A stretch of 64,000 bases of DNA from SSC3 sp963769585 (GCA_963769585.1 CAVYMJ010000001.1:682001-746000), one strand, 5' to 3'. Counted from the first letter of the stretch, positions 55,260-64,000 are shown. A program made the numbers and translations. The notes: a model not told the origin generated them from the letters alone.

Positions 55260-56947
55260 GTCGCGTTGTGAAGGCCGCCCGAGGGACCGAGCTGACGGCC
55301 GGGTCGTGGCAGACCGAAGCCCCGCTTCGGATGTTGATGAACAACCTCGACCCCGAGGTGGCCGAGCGGCCAGAGGATCTCGTCGTGTACGGCGGCACGG
55401 GCAAGGCGGCACGCAGCTGGGAGGCGTACGACGCGATCGTGCGCAGCCTCACCACGCTGAAGGACGACGAGACGCTGCTGGTGCAGAGCGGCAAGCCGGT
55501 CGGCGTGATGCGCACGCACGAATGGGCCCCCCGCGTCCTGATCGCCAACAGCAACCTGGTCGGCGACTGGGCGAACTGGGAGGAGTTCCGGCGGCTGGAG
55601 GACCTGGGCCTGACCATGTACGGCCAGATGACGGCCGGCTCGTGGATCTACATCGGTACGCAAGGCATCCTCCAGGGCACGTTCGAGACCTTCGCCGCCG
55701 TCGCTGACAAGCTCGCAGCCTCCGGCGGCACGCAGCGTGAAGGGACGCTCGCGGGGACGATCACGCTGACGGCGGGGCTCGGTGGCATGGGAGGCGCCCA
55801 GCCGCTGGCGGTCACCATGAACGACGGCGTGGCGCTGTGCATCGAGTGCGACGACAGCCGGATCAAGCGCCGCATCGAGCACCGCTACCTCGACGTACAG
55901 GCAGAGTCGCTGGCGCACGCAGTGGAGCTCGCGGTGGCCGCGCGCGACGAGCGGAGGCCGCTGAGCATCGGGGTCCTGGGCAACGCCGCCGAGCTCGTGC
56001 CCGCCCTGCTGGCCCAGGACGCCCCGATCGACATCGTCACCGACCAGACCAGCGCCCACGACCCGCTGTGGTATCTGCCACTGGGCGTCGACTTCTCGGA
56101 CTGGCAGGCGGAACGGGAGAAGGACCCCGCAGGGCTGACCGTCCGAGCCCGGGAGTCGATGGCACGCCACGTCGAAGCGATGGTCGGCTTTCAGGACAAG
56201 GGCGCCGAGGTCTTCGACTACGGCAACTCGATCCGGGACGAGGCGAGGAAGGCCGGCTACGACCGGGCTTTCGCCTTTCCGGGTTTCGTGCCGGCGTACA
56301 TCAGGCCGCTGTTCTGCGAGGGCAAGGGGCCGTTCCGCTGGGCGGCGCTCTCGGGTGACCCCGCCGACATCGCTGCCACCGACAAGGCAATCCTCGAGCT
56401 CTTCCCGGACAACGAGCGGCTGCACAAATGGATCACGATGGCCGGCGAGCGCGTCCACTTCCAGGGGCTGCCCGCCCGCATCTGCTGGCTCGGGTACGGC
56501 GAGCGGCACCTGGCCGGGCTGAAGTTCAACGAGATGGTGGCCAGTGGTGAGCTCAAGGCTCCGGTCGTCATCGGCCGCGACCACCTCGACTGCGGCTCGG
56601 TGGCCTCGCCGTACCGCGAGACCGAGGCCATGCTGGACGGCTCGGACGCCATCGCGGACTGGGCCCTGCTCAACGCCCTGGTCAACACAGCGTCCGGTGC
56701 GACCTGGGTGAGCATCCACCACGGCGGCGGGGTCGGGATGGGCCGCTCCATCCACGCCGGACAGGTCTGCGTGGCCGACGGCACCGACCTGGCCGCGCAG
56801 AAGATCGAGCGGGTCCTGACCAACGACCCTGGGATGGGCGTGATCCGGCACGTCGACGCCGGGTACGACGCGGCGGTCGAGGTCGCAGAGGCCAAAGGCG
56901 TCCGCATCCCGATGAGGCTCAGCCCCTCCAGCGACCTCGATGGATGA
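55256..56947 (+). CDS. hutU: Urocanate hydratase
   Basis: A 563-residue NAD-dependent urocanase, second step of histidine breakdown (urocanate to imidazolonepropionate). The NAD-binding stretch GGLGGMGGAQPLAVTM reads here as TAGLGGMGGAQPLAVTMNDG. Other signatures are YGQMTAGSWIYIGTQGILQGTFETF, FPGFVPAYIRPLFCEGKGPFRW, RICWLGYGER with the conserved Cys, and ISIHHGGGVGMGRSIHAGQV-like VSIHHGGGVGMG. The ATG overlaps the hutH stop (ATGA), so it is translationally coupled. The 3' end overlaps the antisense nitroreductase gene by 29 bp. Confidence 0.95.
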   Translation: MSRVVKAARGTELTAGSWQTEAPLRMLMNNLDPEVAERPEDLVVYGGTGKAARSWEAYDAIVRSLTTLKDDETLLVQSGKPVGVMRTHEWAPRVLIANSNLVGDWANWEEFRRLEDLGLTMYGQMTAGSWIYIGTQGILQGTFETFAAVADKLAASGGTQREGTLAGTITLTAGLGGMGGAQPLAVTMNDGVALCIECDDSRIKRRIEHRYLDVQAESLAHAVELAVAARDERRPLSIGVLGNAAELVPALLAQDAPIDIVTDQTSAHDPLWYLPLGVDFSDWQAEREKDPAGLTVRARESMARHVEAMVGFQDKGAEVFDYGNSIRDEARKAGYDRAFAFPGFVPAYIRPLFCEGKGPFRWAALSGDPADIAATDKAILELFPDNERLHKWITMAGERVHFQGLPARICWLGYGERHLAGLKFNEMVASGELKAPVVIGRDHLDCGSVASPYRETEAMLDGSDAIADWALLNALVNTASGATWVSIHHGGGVGMGRSIHAGQVCVADGTDLAAQKIERVLTNDPGMGVIRHVDAGYDAAVEVAEAKGVRIPMRLSPSSDLDG

Positions 56948-57518
56948 CGTCGCTCTTGCGGCCCCGGCCGCGCGAGCCCGCCAGCCCGTCGTCGTCGGTG
57001 CGCCGGCCGAGGGTGACCGCCCCGATGGGCGCGTACTCTGTCGGCACCGCGAACTCGTCGCGCAGCGCCTGGTGTCGTTCGCCGGGGACGCCGAAGAAGC
57101 AGGCGCCCAGGCCCTCGTCCGTGGCAGTCAGGAGCATGAGCAGGGCCGCCATTGCGGTGTCGGTGTACCAGTAGGGGATCGGCCAGCGCGCCTCGTCCCG
57201 GTCGGTCCAGCCCTTGTCAGGCTCGGCATACCGGTCCAGGTAGGCGTCCTTGTTCGCGAGCGGTACGACGATGCACGGGGCAGTGCGCATGCCCCGCAGC
57301 CAGCGGCTGTCGGCGTCCGGGTCGGGCGAGGTGGCGGACCAGAAGCGAGCTACGTCCTCGGGACTCTCCAGCGCCAGAAAGGCCCAGCCCTGGCTGAACC
57401 CTGCGCTCGGCGCATGCAGCGCGTTGTCGAGGATGCGGTCGAGCTGGCCCGGGTCGAGCGGCCCGGGCGCGTAGTTTCGGACCATCCGCCGGCGTCGTAC
57501 GACGTCCTGGAACTCCAT
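56919..57518 (-). CDS. Nitroreductase-family protein, antisense inside the hut operon
   Basis: A 199-residue FMN-dependent nitroreductase-fold protein: EFQDVVRRRRMVRNYAPGPLD (phosphate-binding Arg cluster), LDNALHAPSAGFSQGWAF, and GLGACFFGVPGERHQALRDEF. The substrate is unknown. Its orientation is opposite to hut. Its stop lies within the hutU 3' end and its ATG overlaps the ATG of the M20 hydrolase by 2 bp in the palindrome CTCCATGGAG, so there is no intergenic space for a promoter; its promoter must lie inside the M20 gene. Confidence 0.87.
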   Translation of the reverse strand: MEFQDVVRRRRMVRNYAPGPLDPGQLDRILDNALHAPSAGFSQGWAFLALESPEDVARFWSATSPDPDADSRWLRGMRTAPCIVVPLANKDAYLDRYAEPDKGWTDRDEARWPIPYWYTDTAMAALLMLLTATDEGLGACFFGVPGERHQALRDEFAVPTEYAPIGAVTLGRRTDDDGLAGSRGRGRKSDVIHRGRWRG

Positions 57519-58689
57519 GGAGCCGATTGTGTCCTTTGAGCAGTTGTGGCGGGACCTCGCCCCGGTCGGCCGGTCGGCTCGGTCGGGCGGCTACTTCCGC
57601 CAGCCGTTCGCAGCCGCGGAGCGTGAGTGCCATGACTGGTTCCTGGCCGAGTGCGAGCGCCGGGACCTGCGCGTGGAGAGCGACGGCTTCGGCAACACGA
57701 TCGCGTGGTGGGGGTCTGGCACCGACGGGGTGCTGACCGGATCGCACCTGGACTCGGTGCTCGATGGTGGCGCGTACGACGGACCGCTCGGCGTGGTCAG
57801 CGCGCTCGCCGCTGTCGACGCCCTCCGTGACCGCGGGTTCGATCCGGCCCGCCCGATCGGGATAGCGGTCTTCCGCGAAGAGGAGGGCAGCCGGTTCGGG
57901 CGGGCCTGCCTCGGCTCCCGGCTGGCGACCGGGACCGCCACCTGGCGCGACGTCGAGGACCTGTCCGACCGCGACGGGGTGCGTCTGGGCGACGTCGTCT
58001 CCGCGCCCGAAGCGGGCCTCCTGGACGGGGTCGGCTGCTTCGTCGAGCTGCACGTGGAGCAGGGCCGCGACCTGGTCCATCGAGAGGCGGCAGTGGGCGT
58101 CGCCAGCGCGATCTGGCCGCACGGGCGTTACCGCTTCGACTTCGCCGGTGAGGCGAACCATGCCGGCTCCACCCGGATGGAGGACCGGCACGACCCGATG
58201 CTCACCTACGCGATGACTGCGCTCGCCGCGAACAAGCAGGCCCGGCTCGCCGGGCAGCGCGCGACCTTCGGCCGGCTCGAGGTGCACCCGAACGGCACCA
58301 ACGCCGTACCGTCGCTGGTCACGGCCTGGCTGGACGCCCGGGCTGACTCCGATGCCACCCTCGAGGTGATGCTGGAGACGATCGAGCGTCAGGCCGCGGA
58401 GCGGGCCGAGCGGGACGGGACGACGGTCCGCGTGACAGCCGAGTCGGTGACCCCGGAGGTCCGGTTCCAGGCTGACCTCGCGCAGCGCCTGGCAGGGGAC
58501 AAGCCCGTCATCCCGACCGCTGCGGGCCACGACGCCGGGATCCTGTCGCAGGCCGGCATTCCCACCGCGATGCTCTTCGTGCGCAACCCGACCGGTGTCT
58601 CGCACGCACCGGAGGAGAGTGCTGAGCCGGCCGACTGCCTGGCCGGCGTGGAGGCGCTGGCGGACGCGCTCGAGGAGCTCGCACGGTGA
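57517..58689 (+). CDS. M20-family amidohydrolase (allantoate amidohydrolase-like) in the hut operon
   Basis: A 390-residue zinc-dependent hydantoinase/carbamoylase-type enzyme. Metal ligands are visible as H77 (GSHLDSV), D88 (DGPLGV), E122/E123 (REEEGSRF), H179 (ELHVEQG) and H363 (SHAPEE); the dimerisation domain lies in between. Its place between hutU and hutF, with no hutG, suggests it hydrolyses N-formyl-L-glutamate to glutamate and formate. This is inferred from context; family members normally cleave N-carbamoyl bonds. The start may be ATG 57517 or GTG 57529. The end overlaps hutF by 4 bp (GTGA). Confidence 0.88.
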   Translation: MEPIVSFEQLWRDLAPVGRSARSGGYFRQPFAAAERECHDWFLAECERRDLRVESDGFGNTIAWWGSGTDGVLTGSHLDSVLDGGAYDGPLGVVSALAAVDALRDRGFDPARPIGIAVFREEEGSRFGRACLGSRLATGTATWRDVEDLSDRDGVRLGDVVSAPEAGLLDGVGCFVELHVEQGRDLVHREAAVGVASAIWPHGRYRFDFAGEANHAGSTRMEDRHDPMLTYAMTALAANKQARLAGQRATFGRLEVHPNGTNAVPSLVTAWLDARADSDATLEVMLETIERQAAERAERDGTTVRVTAESVTPEVRFQADLAQRLAGDKPVIPTAAGHDAGILSQAGIPTAMLFVRNPTGVSHAPEESAEPADCLAGVEALADALEELAR

Positions 58690-59963
58690 CGGCGTACTGG
58701 CTCGAACGCGCCTGGCTGCCGACCGGGATGGCCGACGGTGTCGTGGTGGTGGTGGAGGACGGCCAGTTCTCCTCGGTACAGGCCGGTCTAGCACCGGGGG
58801 ACGCGAACCGTCTTGCTGGGTTGACGATTCCGGGTCTGGCGAACTGCCACAGCCATGCCTTCCATCGCGCGCTGCGAGGGCGGACCCAGCGTGAGCGGGG
58901 GACGTTCTGGACCTGGCGCGAGCAGATGTACGACCTCGCCGAGAGGCTCGACCCCGACTCGTACTTCGAGCTCGCGGTCGCGGTGTACTCCGAGATGCTC
59001 GCCAGCGGAGTCACCAGCGTCGGGGAGTTCCACTACCTGCACCACGGGCCCGGCGGGACGCCGTACGCCGACCCGAACGCGATGGGCAACGCGCTCGTGG
59101 CAGCCGCAGACCAAGTCGGCCTGACGATCCAGCTGCTGGACACCTGCTACCTCGCCGCGGGGATCGGCCGGGAGCCCGAGGGCGTGCAGCGGCGGTTCAG
59201 CGACGGTGACGCCGAGGCCTGGGCCGCCCGGGTCGAGCCGACCGGCTTCGGCTCGGCGATCCACTCCGTGCGTGCGGTACCGCGCGAGCAGCTCCCCGTC
59301 GTCGCCGGACGTCCCGGGCCACTGCACGTGCACCTCTCGGAGCAGGTCGCCGAGAACGACGAGTGTGCGGCGGCGTACGGGTTGAGCCCGACCCAGGTGC
59401 TGCTCGAGGCCGGTGCGCTGAGCGAGCGGACCAGCGTCGTGCACGCGACGCACCTGACCGGCCGCGACGTGCGGCTGATCGGGGAGTCCGGGGCGTACTC
59501 CTGCTTCTGCCCGACGACCGAGCGTGACCTCGCGGATGGCATCGGCCCCTCCCGCAAGCTGCACGAGGCGGGCTCGCCGTTGACGCTGGGCAGCGACAGC
59601 CATGCGGTGATCGACCTCTTCGAGGAGATGCGCGCCGTCGAGCTCGACGAGCGGCTCGCAACCGGGCGCCGGGGACACTGGACCGCCGCCGAGCTGTTGG
59701 ACTCGGGGACGGTGAACGGGCAAGCCTCACTCGGATTCGACGCCGGCCGGATCACGGTCGGAGCGCGCGCGGACCTGGTCACGCTCGACACCCGGTCCCC
59801 GCGGACCGCCGGCACGGGAAGCGACGAGCAGACCGTCGTGTACGGAGCGAGCGCCGCGGACGTGGTCTCGGTGGTGAGCTCAGGTGTGCAACGCGAGCTC
59901 GATCACGGCAAGATCGGTGCTGACCTCGACCGGACCATCCGGCGAGTGTGGTCGGAGAGCTGA
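58686..59963 (+). CDS. hutF: Formimidoylglutamate deiminase
   Basis: A 425-residue amidohydrolase-superfamily enzyme converting N-formimidoyl-L-glutamate to N-formyl-L-glutamate and ammonia. It has metal-binding H55-x-H57 (GLANCHSHAFHRALRGR), LHVHLSEQVAENDEC, VVHATHL, and the catalytic Asp in TLGSDSHAVIDLFEEMR, followed by the QASLGFDAGRITVGARADLV end that is typical for HutF. GTG start in a 4-bp overlap with the M20 gene. It is followed by hutI after 6 bp. Confidence 0.92.
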   Translation: MTAYWLERAWLPTGMADGVVVVVEDGQFSSVQAGLAPGDANRLAGLTIPGLANCHSHAFHRALRGRTQRERGTFWTWREQMYDLAERLDPDSYFELAVAVYSEMLASGVTSVGEFHYLHHGPGGTPYADPNAMGNALVAAADQVGLTIQLLDTCYLAAGIGREPEGVQRRFSDGDAEAWAARVEPTGFGSAIHSVRAVPREQLPVVAGRPGPLHVHLSEQVAENDECAAAYGLSPTQVLLEAGALSERTSVVHATHLTGRDVRLIGESGAYSCFCPTTERDLADGIGPSRKLHEAGSPLTLGSDSHAVIDLFEEMRAVELDERLATGRRGHWTAAELLDSGTVNGQASLGFDAGRITVGARADLVTLDTRSPRTAGTGSDEQTVVYGASAADVVSVVSSGVQRELDHGKIGADLDRTIRRVWSES

Positions 59964-59969
59964 GGGAGC

Positions 59970-61139
59970 TTGGCTACCAGCCTGGTGCTCACCAACATCG
60001 GTGAGCTCGTGACGAACGATCCGGCGAACGGGCAGGGCCTCGGCATCATCGAGGACGCCGCGTTACTGGTCGAGGGCGGCAAGGTCTCCTGGGCCGGCCC
60101 GATGCGCTCAGCGCCGCCCGCAGACGCGGCGTACGACGTGGGCGGGCGTGCCGTCATCCCGGGCTTCGTCGACTCGCACGCCCATCTGATGTTCGCCGGC
60201 GACCGGTCAGGCGAGTTCGAGTCGCGGATGACGGGAAAGCCTTACCTCGCAGGCGGCATCCGGTCGACCGTGGAGGCGACCCGAGCCGCGACCGACGAAC
60301 AGCTCGAGGCCAACCTCGTCCGCTTGCTCGACGAGATGCGCCGCCAAGGAACCACCACCGTGGAGGTCAAGAGCGGCTACGGACTGACCACTCACCACGA
60401 GGCTCGCAGCCTGGCCATCGCCCGCCAGTACACCCCCGAGACCACGTACCTCGGTGCGCACGTGGTCCCCGCCGAGTTCGCCGAGAGGCCAGACGAGTAC
60501 GTCGACCTCGTCACGGGCGCGATGCTCGACGCCTGCGCGCCGCACGCCAAGTGGATCGACGTCTTCTGCGAGCGAGGGGCCTTCGACGAGGGCCAGGCCC
60601 GTGCCGTGCTGACGGCGGGCCGCGCTAAGGGTCTGGGCGGACGCCTACACGCCAACCAGCTCGGGCCTGGTCCGGGGGTCCAGCTCGCTGCGGACCTCGG
60701 GCTCCAGGCCGTCGACCACTGCACCTACCTCGACGACGACGACATTCGGGTGCTGGCCGACAGCGGCTGCGTCGCGACCCTGCTTCCCGGGGTCGAGTTC
60801 TCGACCCGGTCGCCGTACCCGCCGGCCAGGGCGCTGCTCGACGCCGGCTGCAACGTCGCGTTGGCGACCGACTGCAACCCGGGCTCGTGCTACACCAGCT
60901 CGATGCCGTTCTGCATCGCGCTGGCGGTCCGCGAGATGCGGATGTCGCCGGCCGAGGCGCTCAGCGCGGCGACGCTCGGAAGCGCCAGGGCGCTGGGCCG
61001 TGACGACGTAGGCCACCTGGGTCTGGGTGCGGTGGCCGACCTGGCCGTGCTCGAGGCGCCGTCGTACGTGCACCTGGCGTACCGCCCCGGCGTACCGCTG
61101 GTCCGTCAGGTCTTCCAGGCCGGGCGCCCAGCCTGGTAG
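59970..61139 (+). CDS. hutI: Imidazolonepropionase
   Basis: A 389-residue zinc amidohydrolase, third step of histidine breakdown (imidazolonepropionate to formimidoylglutamate). Metal His70-x-His72 is in VDSHAHLMFAGDRSGEF, with RLLDEMRRQGTTTVEVKSGYGL, LGAHVVPAEF, LHANQLGPG, and ATDCNPGSCYTSSMPF near the C-terminus. The start is uncertain: TTG at 59970 has GAGGGAG only 1 nt away, while GTG at 59985 is 16 nt from it; the TTG is kept because it preserves the usual N-terminus. Last gene of the hut operon; a hairpin follows. Confidence 0.92.
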   Translation: MATSLVLTNIGELVTNDPANGQGLGIIEDAALLVEGGKVSWAGPMRSAPPADAAYDVGGRAVIPGFVDSHAHLMFAGDRSGEFESRMTGKPYLAGGIRSTVEATRAATDEQLEANLVRLLDEMRRQGTTTVEVKSGYGLTTHHEARSLAIARQYTPETTYLGAHVVPAEFAERPDEYVDLVTGAMLDACAPHAKWIDVFCERGAFDEGQARAVLTAGRAKGLGGRLHANQLGPGPGVQLAADLGLQAVDHCTYLDDDDIRVLADSGCVATLLPGVEFSTRSPYPPARALLDAGCNVALATDCNPGSCYTSSMPFCIALAVREMRMSPAEALSAATLGSARALGRDDVGHLGLGAVADLAVLEAPSYVHLAYRPGVPLVRQVFQAGRPAW

Positions 61140-61152
61140 GAGCGAGCCGGCA

Positions 61153-61180
61153 CCCGGGGGCCTCTCGCAAGGCCCCGGGG
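61153..61180 (+). terminator. Terminator of the hut operon
   Basis: A GC-rich 10-bp stem with one bulge (CCCGGGGGCCT / AGGCCCCGGG) and a 6-nt loop starts 14 bp after the hutI stop. There is no T tract. Confidence 0.6.
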
Positions 61181-61284
61181 AATCACGCCCGGGTCGGCGA
61201 AATAGGGCAGTCTCCTGATGAACCCAGCTACCTCAGACGGTCAGAGTGGGAGTCACCAGCACTAGGACACCCAGGAGCAAGCAG

Positions 61285-61437
61285 ATGTTCACCACCTTCG
61301 AGACCTCCCCCCAGGCCGAGGCCCGCGACCAGCGCGAGAGGCTCGCCGGTCTGGTTCAGCGCCGCCGCGCAAAGTTCCGTACGCCGCGCCTCCCCCGCCG
61401 GACGGCCCACCATGAGAGCCTGCCGATCGCCAGCTGA
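61285..61437 (+). CDS. Small hypothetical protein (50 aa)
   Basis: A 50-codon frame: MFTTFETSPQAEARDQRERL, AGLVQRRRAKFRTPRLPRR, TAHHESLPIAS, with AGGAG 7 nt upstream of the ATG. It is strongly basic with an N-terminal amphipathic helix. It ends 11 bp before the first ATG of the large AAA/LuxR-type gene, so the two may be co-transcribed. No family was recognised; the good ribosome-binding site is the main support. Confidence 0.5.
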   Translation: MFTTFETSPQAEARDQRERLAGLVQRRRAKFRTPRLPRRTAHHESLPIAS

Positions 61438-61448
61438 ACGACGTCCCG

Positions 61449-64000
61449 ATGGCGATAAGCGTTGCGGAACTGTCCGCCACTGCCGCCATGATGGGGTCCG
61501 TGGCCCCTGACCGCTCCGCAACCCATCCGTTGATGGGCCGCGCCCGCGAGCTCGCCACGCTGTCGGACTGGGTGGGAATCACCGGGACCACCCCCGCCCG
61601 AGCGATCCTCCTGGCGGGTGATGCTGGCGTCGGCAAGACCCGCCTGCTCTCCGAGCTGCTCGCCGCGGCCGCTGAGGCCGGGTGGCGAAGCCTGGTGGGC
61701 CACTGCCTCGACTTCGGCGACAGCGCCCTTCCCTACCTCCCGTTCAGCGAGCTGGTCGGTCGGCTCGCCGTGGAGGACGCCGAAGTGGTCCGGTCTCTCG
61801 CCGAGGTTTACCCGGCGATCTCGGTGCTCGCCCCGGGTCGCAGGATGCTCTCCGGCGCTGGCCAGGTCCAAGCCGATGACCTGGACCGTTCCGAGCTCTT
61901 CGAGGCCGTCCACGGGGTGATCGAGGGGTTCGCCGAGAAGAGCCCGGTCCTGGTCGTCATCGAGGACGTGCACTGGGCCGACCAGTCGACCCGAGACCTG
62001 CTCAGCTTCCTCTTCGCTCGGCCCTTCCGCGGCACGGTCGCGCTGGTGGCGTCGTACCGGACCGACGACCTGCATCGCCGTCATCCCCTGCGGGCGACGG
62101 CCGCAGAGTGGTCCCGCGTGCCGGGTGTGCAGCGGCTCGTCCTGGGGCCGCTTCCCGACGCAGATGTACGCCGCCTGGTCCGGTCGCTGCACACCGGGCC
62201 CCTGCGCGAGCGTGATGTCGCCCGGATCGTCGACCGGGCAGAGGGCAACGCTTTCTTCGCCGAGGAGCTCCTCGACGCCTCGGAGATGGCAGGAAGCGGA
62301 CTGCCCGACGACCTGGCCGACTTGCTCCTGGTGCGCCTGGACCGCCTCGACGAGGGCGGTCGGGCGATCGTTCGTGCCGCCTCGTGCGCCGGCCGCCGGG
62401 TCTCGCACGCACTGCTCTCCCGTGTGGTCGAGATCGGCGAGTTCGAGATGGAGCGTGCGCTGCGGTCGGCCGTCGACTCCAACGTGCTGGTGCATGTGGC
62501 GCCGGAAGGGTACGCCTTCCGGCACGCGTTACTGGCCGAGGCCGTCTACGACGACCTGCTCCCCGGCGAGCGGGTCCGGCTGCACGCGTCGTACGTCCGG
62601 GCCTTGGCAAGCAAGCAGGTCGACGGCACCGCGGCCGAGCTGGCCAGGCACGCCCGCGCGGCTCATGACATCCCCACGGCGGTGAATGCAAGCATCACCG
62701 CCGGCGAGGACGCGATGGCAGTGGGTGGCCCCGACGAGGCGGCGAAGCACTTCGAGACCGCGCTGGAGCTGATCGGCCACTCCGACGGTGACGAGCTCGA
62801 CGTGGTCGGCCTGGTCATCAAGGCCAGCGATGCCATCGTTGCCACCGGCCACCCCGCGCGGGCCTTGGCGCTGGCCAAGGACCAGCTCAACCAGCTGCCG
62901 AGCGGAGCCCCCGACCGTGACCGTGCTCGGCTGCTGATTGCCGTCGCAGCCACCTCCGTGCTCATCGACACCGGCGCCGATGCACTGGGTGCCTCCGCTG
63001 AGGCTCTCAAGCTCATCGACGAGCTCCCCACAGCGCTGCGAGCCCGTGCCCTGAGTGTCCACGCGAGGGCCAGCGTCGTCGAAGGGGATGAGGAAGCCGG
63101 AGCCCGCTTTGCGATGGAGGCCCTCTCCCTAGCGCAGCGGCTCGACCTCCCGCGTCTTGTCGCGGAGGCGACCACCACCCTCGCCGGCATCGATACTCGC
63201 GCAGGGCAGGCCGATCTGGCTCTCAAGTCGCTCCAACAGGTCGTAGACATGGCAGTGCGGGACCACGACACCGCGGCGGAGATGCGGGGCCGCTTCCTGA
63301 TCGGCCAGTTGCACTACGAGCGAGGCCACCTACCCCAGGCCCAGGAAGCCTTCGCCCTCGCAAGCGCCGCCGCACGCGCAGCCGGCCAGCCCTGGGCGCC
63401 GTACGGGTTCGACGCGCGGCTCCTGGAAGCCGTGGTGGCGTACGCTGCGGGCGACTGGGATGGTGCCCTGCGGCTGAGCGATGTCTCCGGCGAGGCCCCG
63501 CCGTCGGACCCCGAGGCGCTGATGCAGTCCGTGGTCATGATGGTGGCCGCCGGGCGCGGGGACTTCGAGGGTTACCGGCTCTTCGAGCAGATCCGGCCGA
63601 CGTGGCTGCGGGAGGGTCAGAGCGCGATCAACAGCGCCACGGCTGCCATCGACCTGCTGGGGGATGTCGGCCGCGTCGGCGACATGCTTGACACCTTCGA
63701 CGACATGGTCGAGGTCCTCAGCGTCACCTGGAACCCGCTCTTCCAGGCCAGGATTCGTGCCACCGCCCTTGTCCTGGGTCAGCTCGCGAACGCCGCCCCC
63801 AGCGCCTCACAGGCCGAGCGGGCCGCGGTCATGGAGCGGGTGCCCGACCTGATGTCGGCCGTGGACGCGGTCGGACAGCGGGCGAAGACGGCGAAACGAC
63901 CGTTCGGTCCCGAGGGTCAGGCTTGGGTTGCCCGGGTTCACGCCGAGCACCTACGCCTGCGTTGGCTGGCCGGACATGAGAGTCCGGACGACGAGGAACT
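61449..64000 (+). CDS. AAA-ATPase / LuxR-type large regulator (3' end outside window)
   Basis: An open frame of 850 codons running off the window. HPLMGRARELATL leads into Walker A AGDAGVGKTRLLSEL (about residue 57-64) and Walker B LVVIEDVHWAD, then LASYRTDDLHRRHPLR, the STAND-like features of MalT/LAL-type regulators. The remainder (about 400-850) is helical TPR-like repeat sequence. LAL proteins end in a LuxR HTH, which would lie beyond the edge, so the regulator call is partly inferred. The start could be ATG 61449 or 61488; neither has a clear ribosome-binding site. Confidence 0.8.
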   Translation, partial: MAISVAELSATAAMMGSVAPDRSATHPLMGRARELATLSDWVGITGTTPARAILLAGDAGVGKTRLLSELLAAAAEAGWRSLVGHCLDFGDSALPYLPFSELVGRLAVEDAEVVRSLAEVYPAISVLAPGRRMLSGAGQVQADDLDRSELFEAVHGVIEGFAEKSPVLVVIEDVHWADQSTRDLLSFLFARPFRGTVALVASYRTDDLHRRHPLRATAAEWSRVPGVQRLVLGPLPDADVRRLVRSLHTGPLRERDVARIVDRAEGNAFFAEELLDASEMAGSGLPDDLADLLLVRLDRLDEGGRAIVRAASCAGRRVSHALLSRVVEIGEFEMERALRSAVDSNVLVHVAPEGYAFRHALLAEAVYDDLLPGERVRLHASYVRALASKQVDGTAAELARHARAAHDIPTAVNASITAGEDAMAVGGPDEAAKHFETALELIGHSDGDELDVVGLVIKASDAIVATGHPARALALAKDQLNQLPSGAPDRDRARLLIAVAATSVLIDTGADALGASAEALKLIDELPTALRARALSVHARASVVEGDEEAGARFAMEALSLAQRLDLPRLVAEATTTLAGIDTRAGQADLALKSLQQVVDMAVRDHDTAAEMRGRFLIGQLHYERGHLPQAQEAFALASAAARAAGQPWAPYGFDARLLEAVVAYAAGDWDGALRLSDVSGEAPPSDPEALMQSVVMMVAAGRGDFEGYRLFEQIRPTWLREGQSAINSATAAIDLLGDVGRVGDMLDTFDDMVEVLSVTWNPLFQARIRATALVLGQLANAAPSASQAERAAVMERVPDLMSAVDAVGQRAKTAKRPFGPEGQAWVARVHAEHLRLRWLAGHESPDDEE

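Noticed and set aside
58788..59723. Long reverse-strand frame opposite hutF
   Set aside because: High-GC shadow of hutF; Arg/Gly/His-biased composition and no motifs.

Overview
This 64 kb window is dense, very GC-rich chromosomal DNA. The gene set points to a high-GC Gram-positive actinobacterium, most likely Nocardioides or a close relative. The pointers are a mycothiol-type MDMPI enzyme, an F420-type LLM oxidoreductase, mycobacterial-style FadE5 and EtfD proteins, an actinobacterial hut cluster, many GTG starts and many apparently leaderless genes. The genus is inferred from gene content only. I saw no prophage, insertion sequence, CRISPR array or rRNA. One tRNA gene, tRNA-Gly(CCC), is present.

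Layout. 0-8 kb: a three-gene reverse-strand operon (small membrane protein, low-molecular-weight phosphatase, fructosamine kinase), a GntR regulator divergent from a dimethylargininase, a hairpin-rich gene-free stretch, then two EamA exporters, a HisC-like aminotransferase and a crotonase. 8-12 kb: a tight E1-alpha/E1-beta/E2 2-oxoacid dehydrogenase operon with no E3. 12-24 kb: a secreted beta-propeller protein, a GntR regulator, a fused acyl-CoA carboxyltransferase divergent from an LLM oxidoreductase across a KstR-like palindrome, a membrane class III nucleotide cyclase, an SDR/MDMPI pair, a thioredoxin-NHL protein and a DEAD-box helicase behind a terminator-like leader. 24-35 kb: a secreted phosphodiester glycosidase, fadE5, csbD, a polyglycine-hydrolase-like serine hydrolase, an Rrf2 regulator, an NTF2/ketosteroid-isomerase-like protein behind a second KstR-like box, then lon with a HAIR element and phased 22-bp repeats. 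35-47 kb: a partly duplicated DUF2461 gene around a cupin, MFS and chromate transporters, an FAD oxidoreductase, tRNA-Gly, dcd, a YefM-YoeB module with a broken toxin, an RHH/DUF4097 operon and a TetR/SMR pair. 47-53 kb: etfD, a secreted metal-dependent hydrolase, TetR and IclR regulators. 53.6-61 kb: histidine utilisation (hutH frameshifted, hutU, an M20 hydrolase, hutF, hutI), with a nitroreductase lying antisense inside it. 61-64 kb: the start of a large AAA/LuxR-type regulator cut by the window edge.

How the genes fit together. Lipid and steroid catabolism is a recurring theme: fadE5, etfD, a carboxyltransferase, the LLM enzyme, an NTF2/KSI protein and a crotonase. Two different palindrome families tie these genes together. 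KstR-like TNNAACNNGTTNNA boxes lie at 15583 and 31130. TACYGNCCRGTA boxes lie in front of both fadE5 and etfD, the acyl-CoA dehydrogenase and the membrane protein that would take its electrons to quinone. The hut genes form a complete His-to-Glu route of the formimidoylglutamate-deiminase type, with an M20 hydrolase where a deformylase is expected. At about twenty genes a -10-like hexamer lies 6-7 nt before the start codon, which suggests widespread leaderless transcription.
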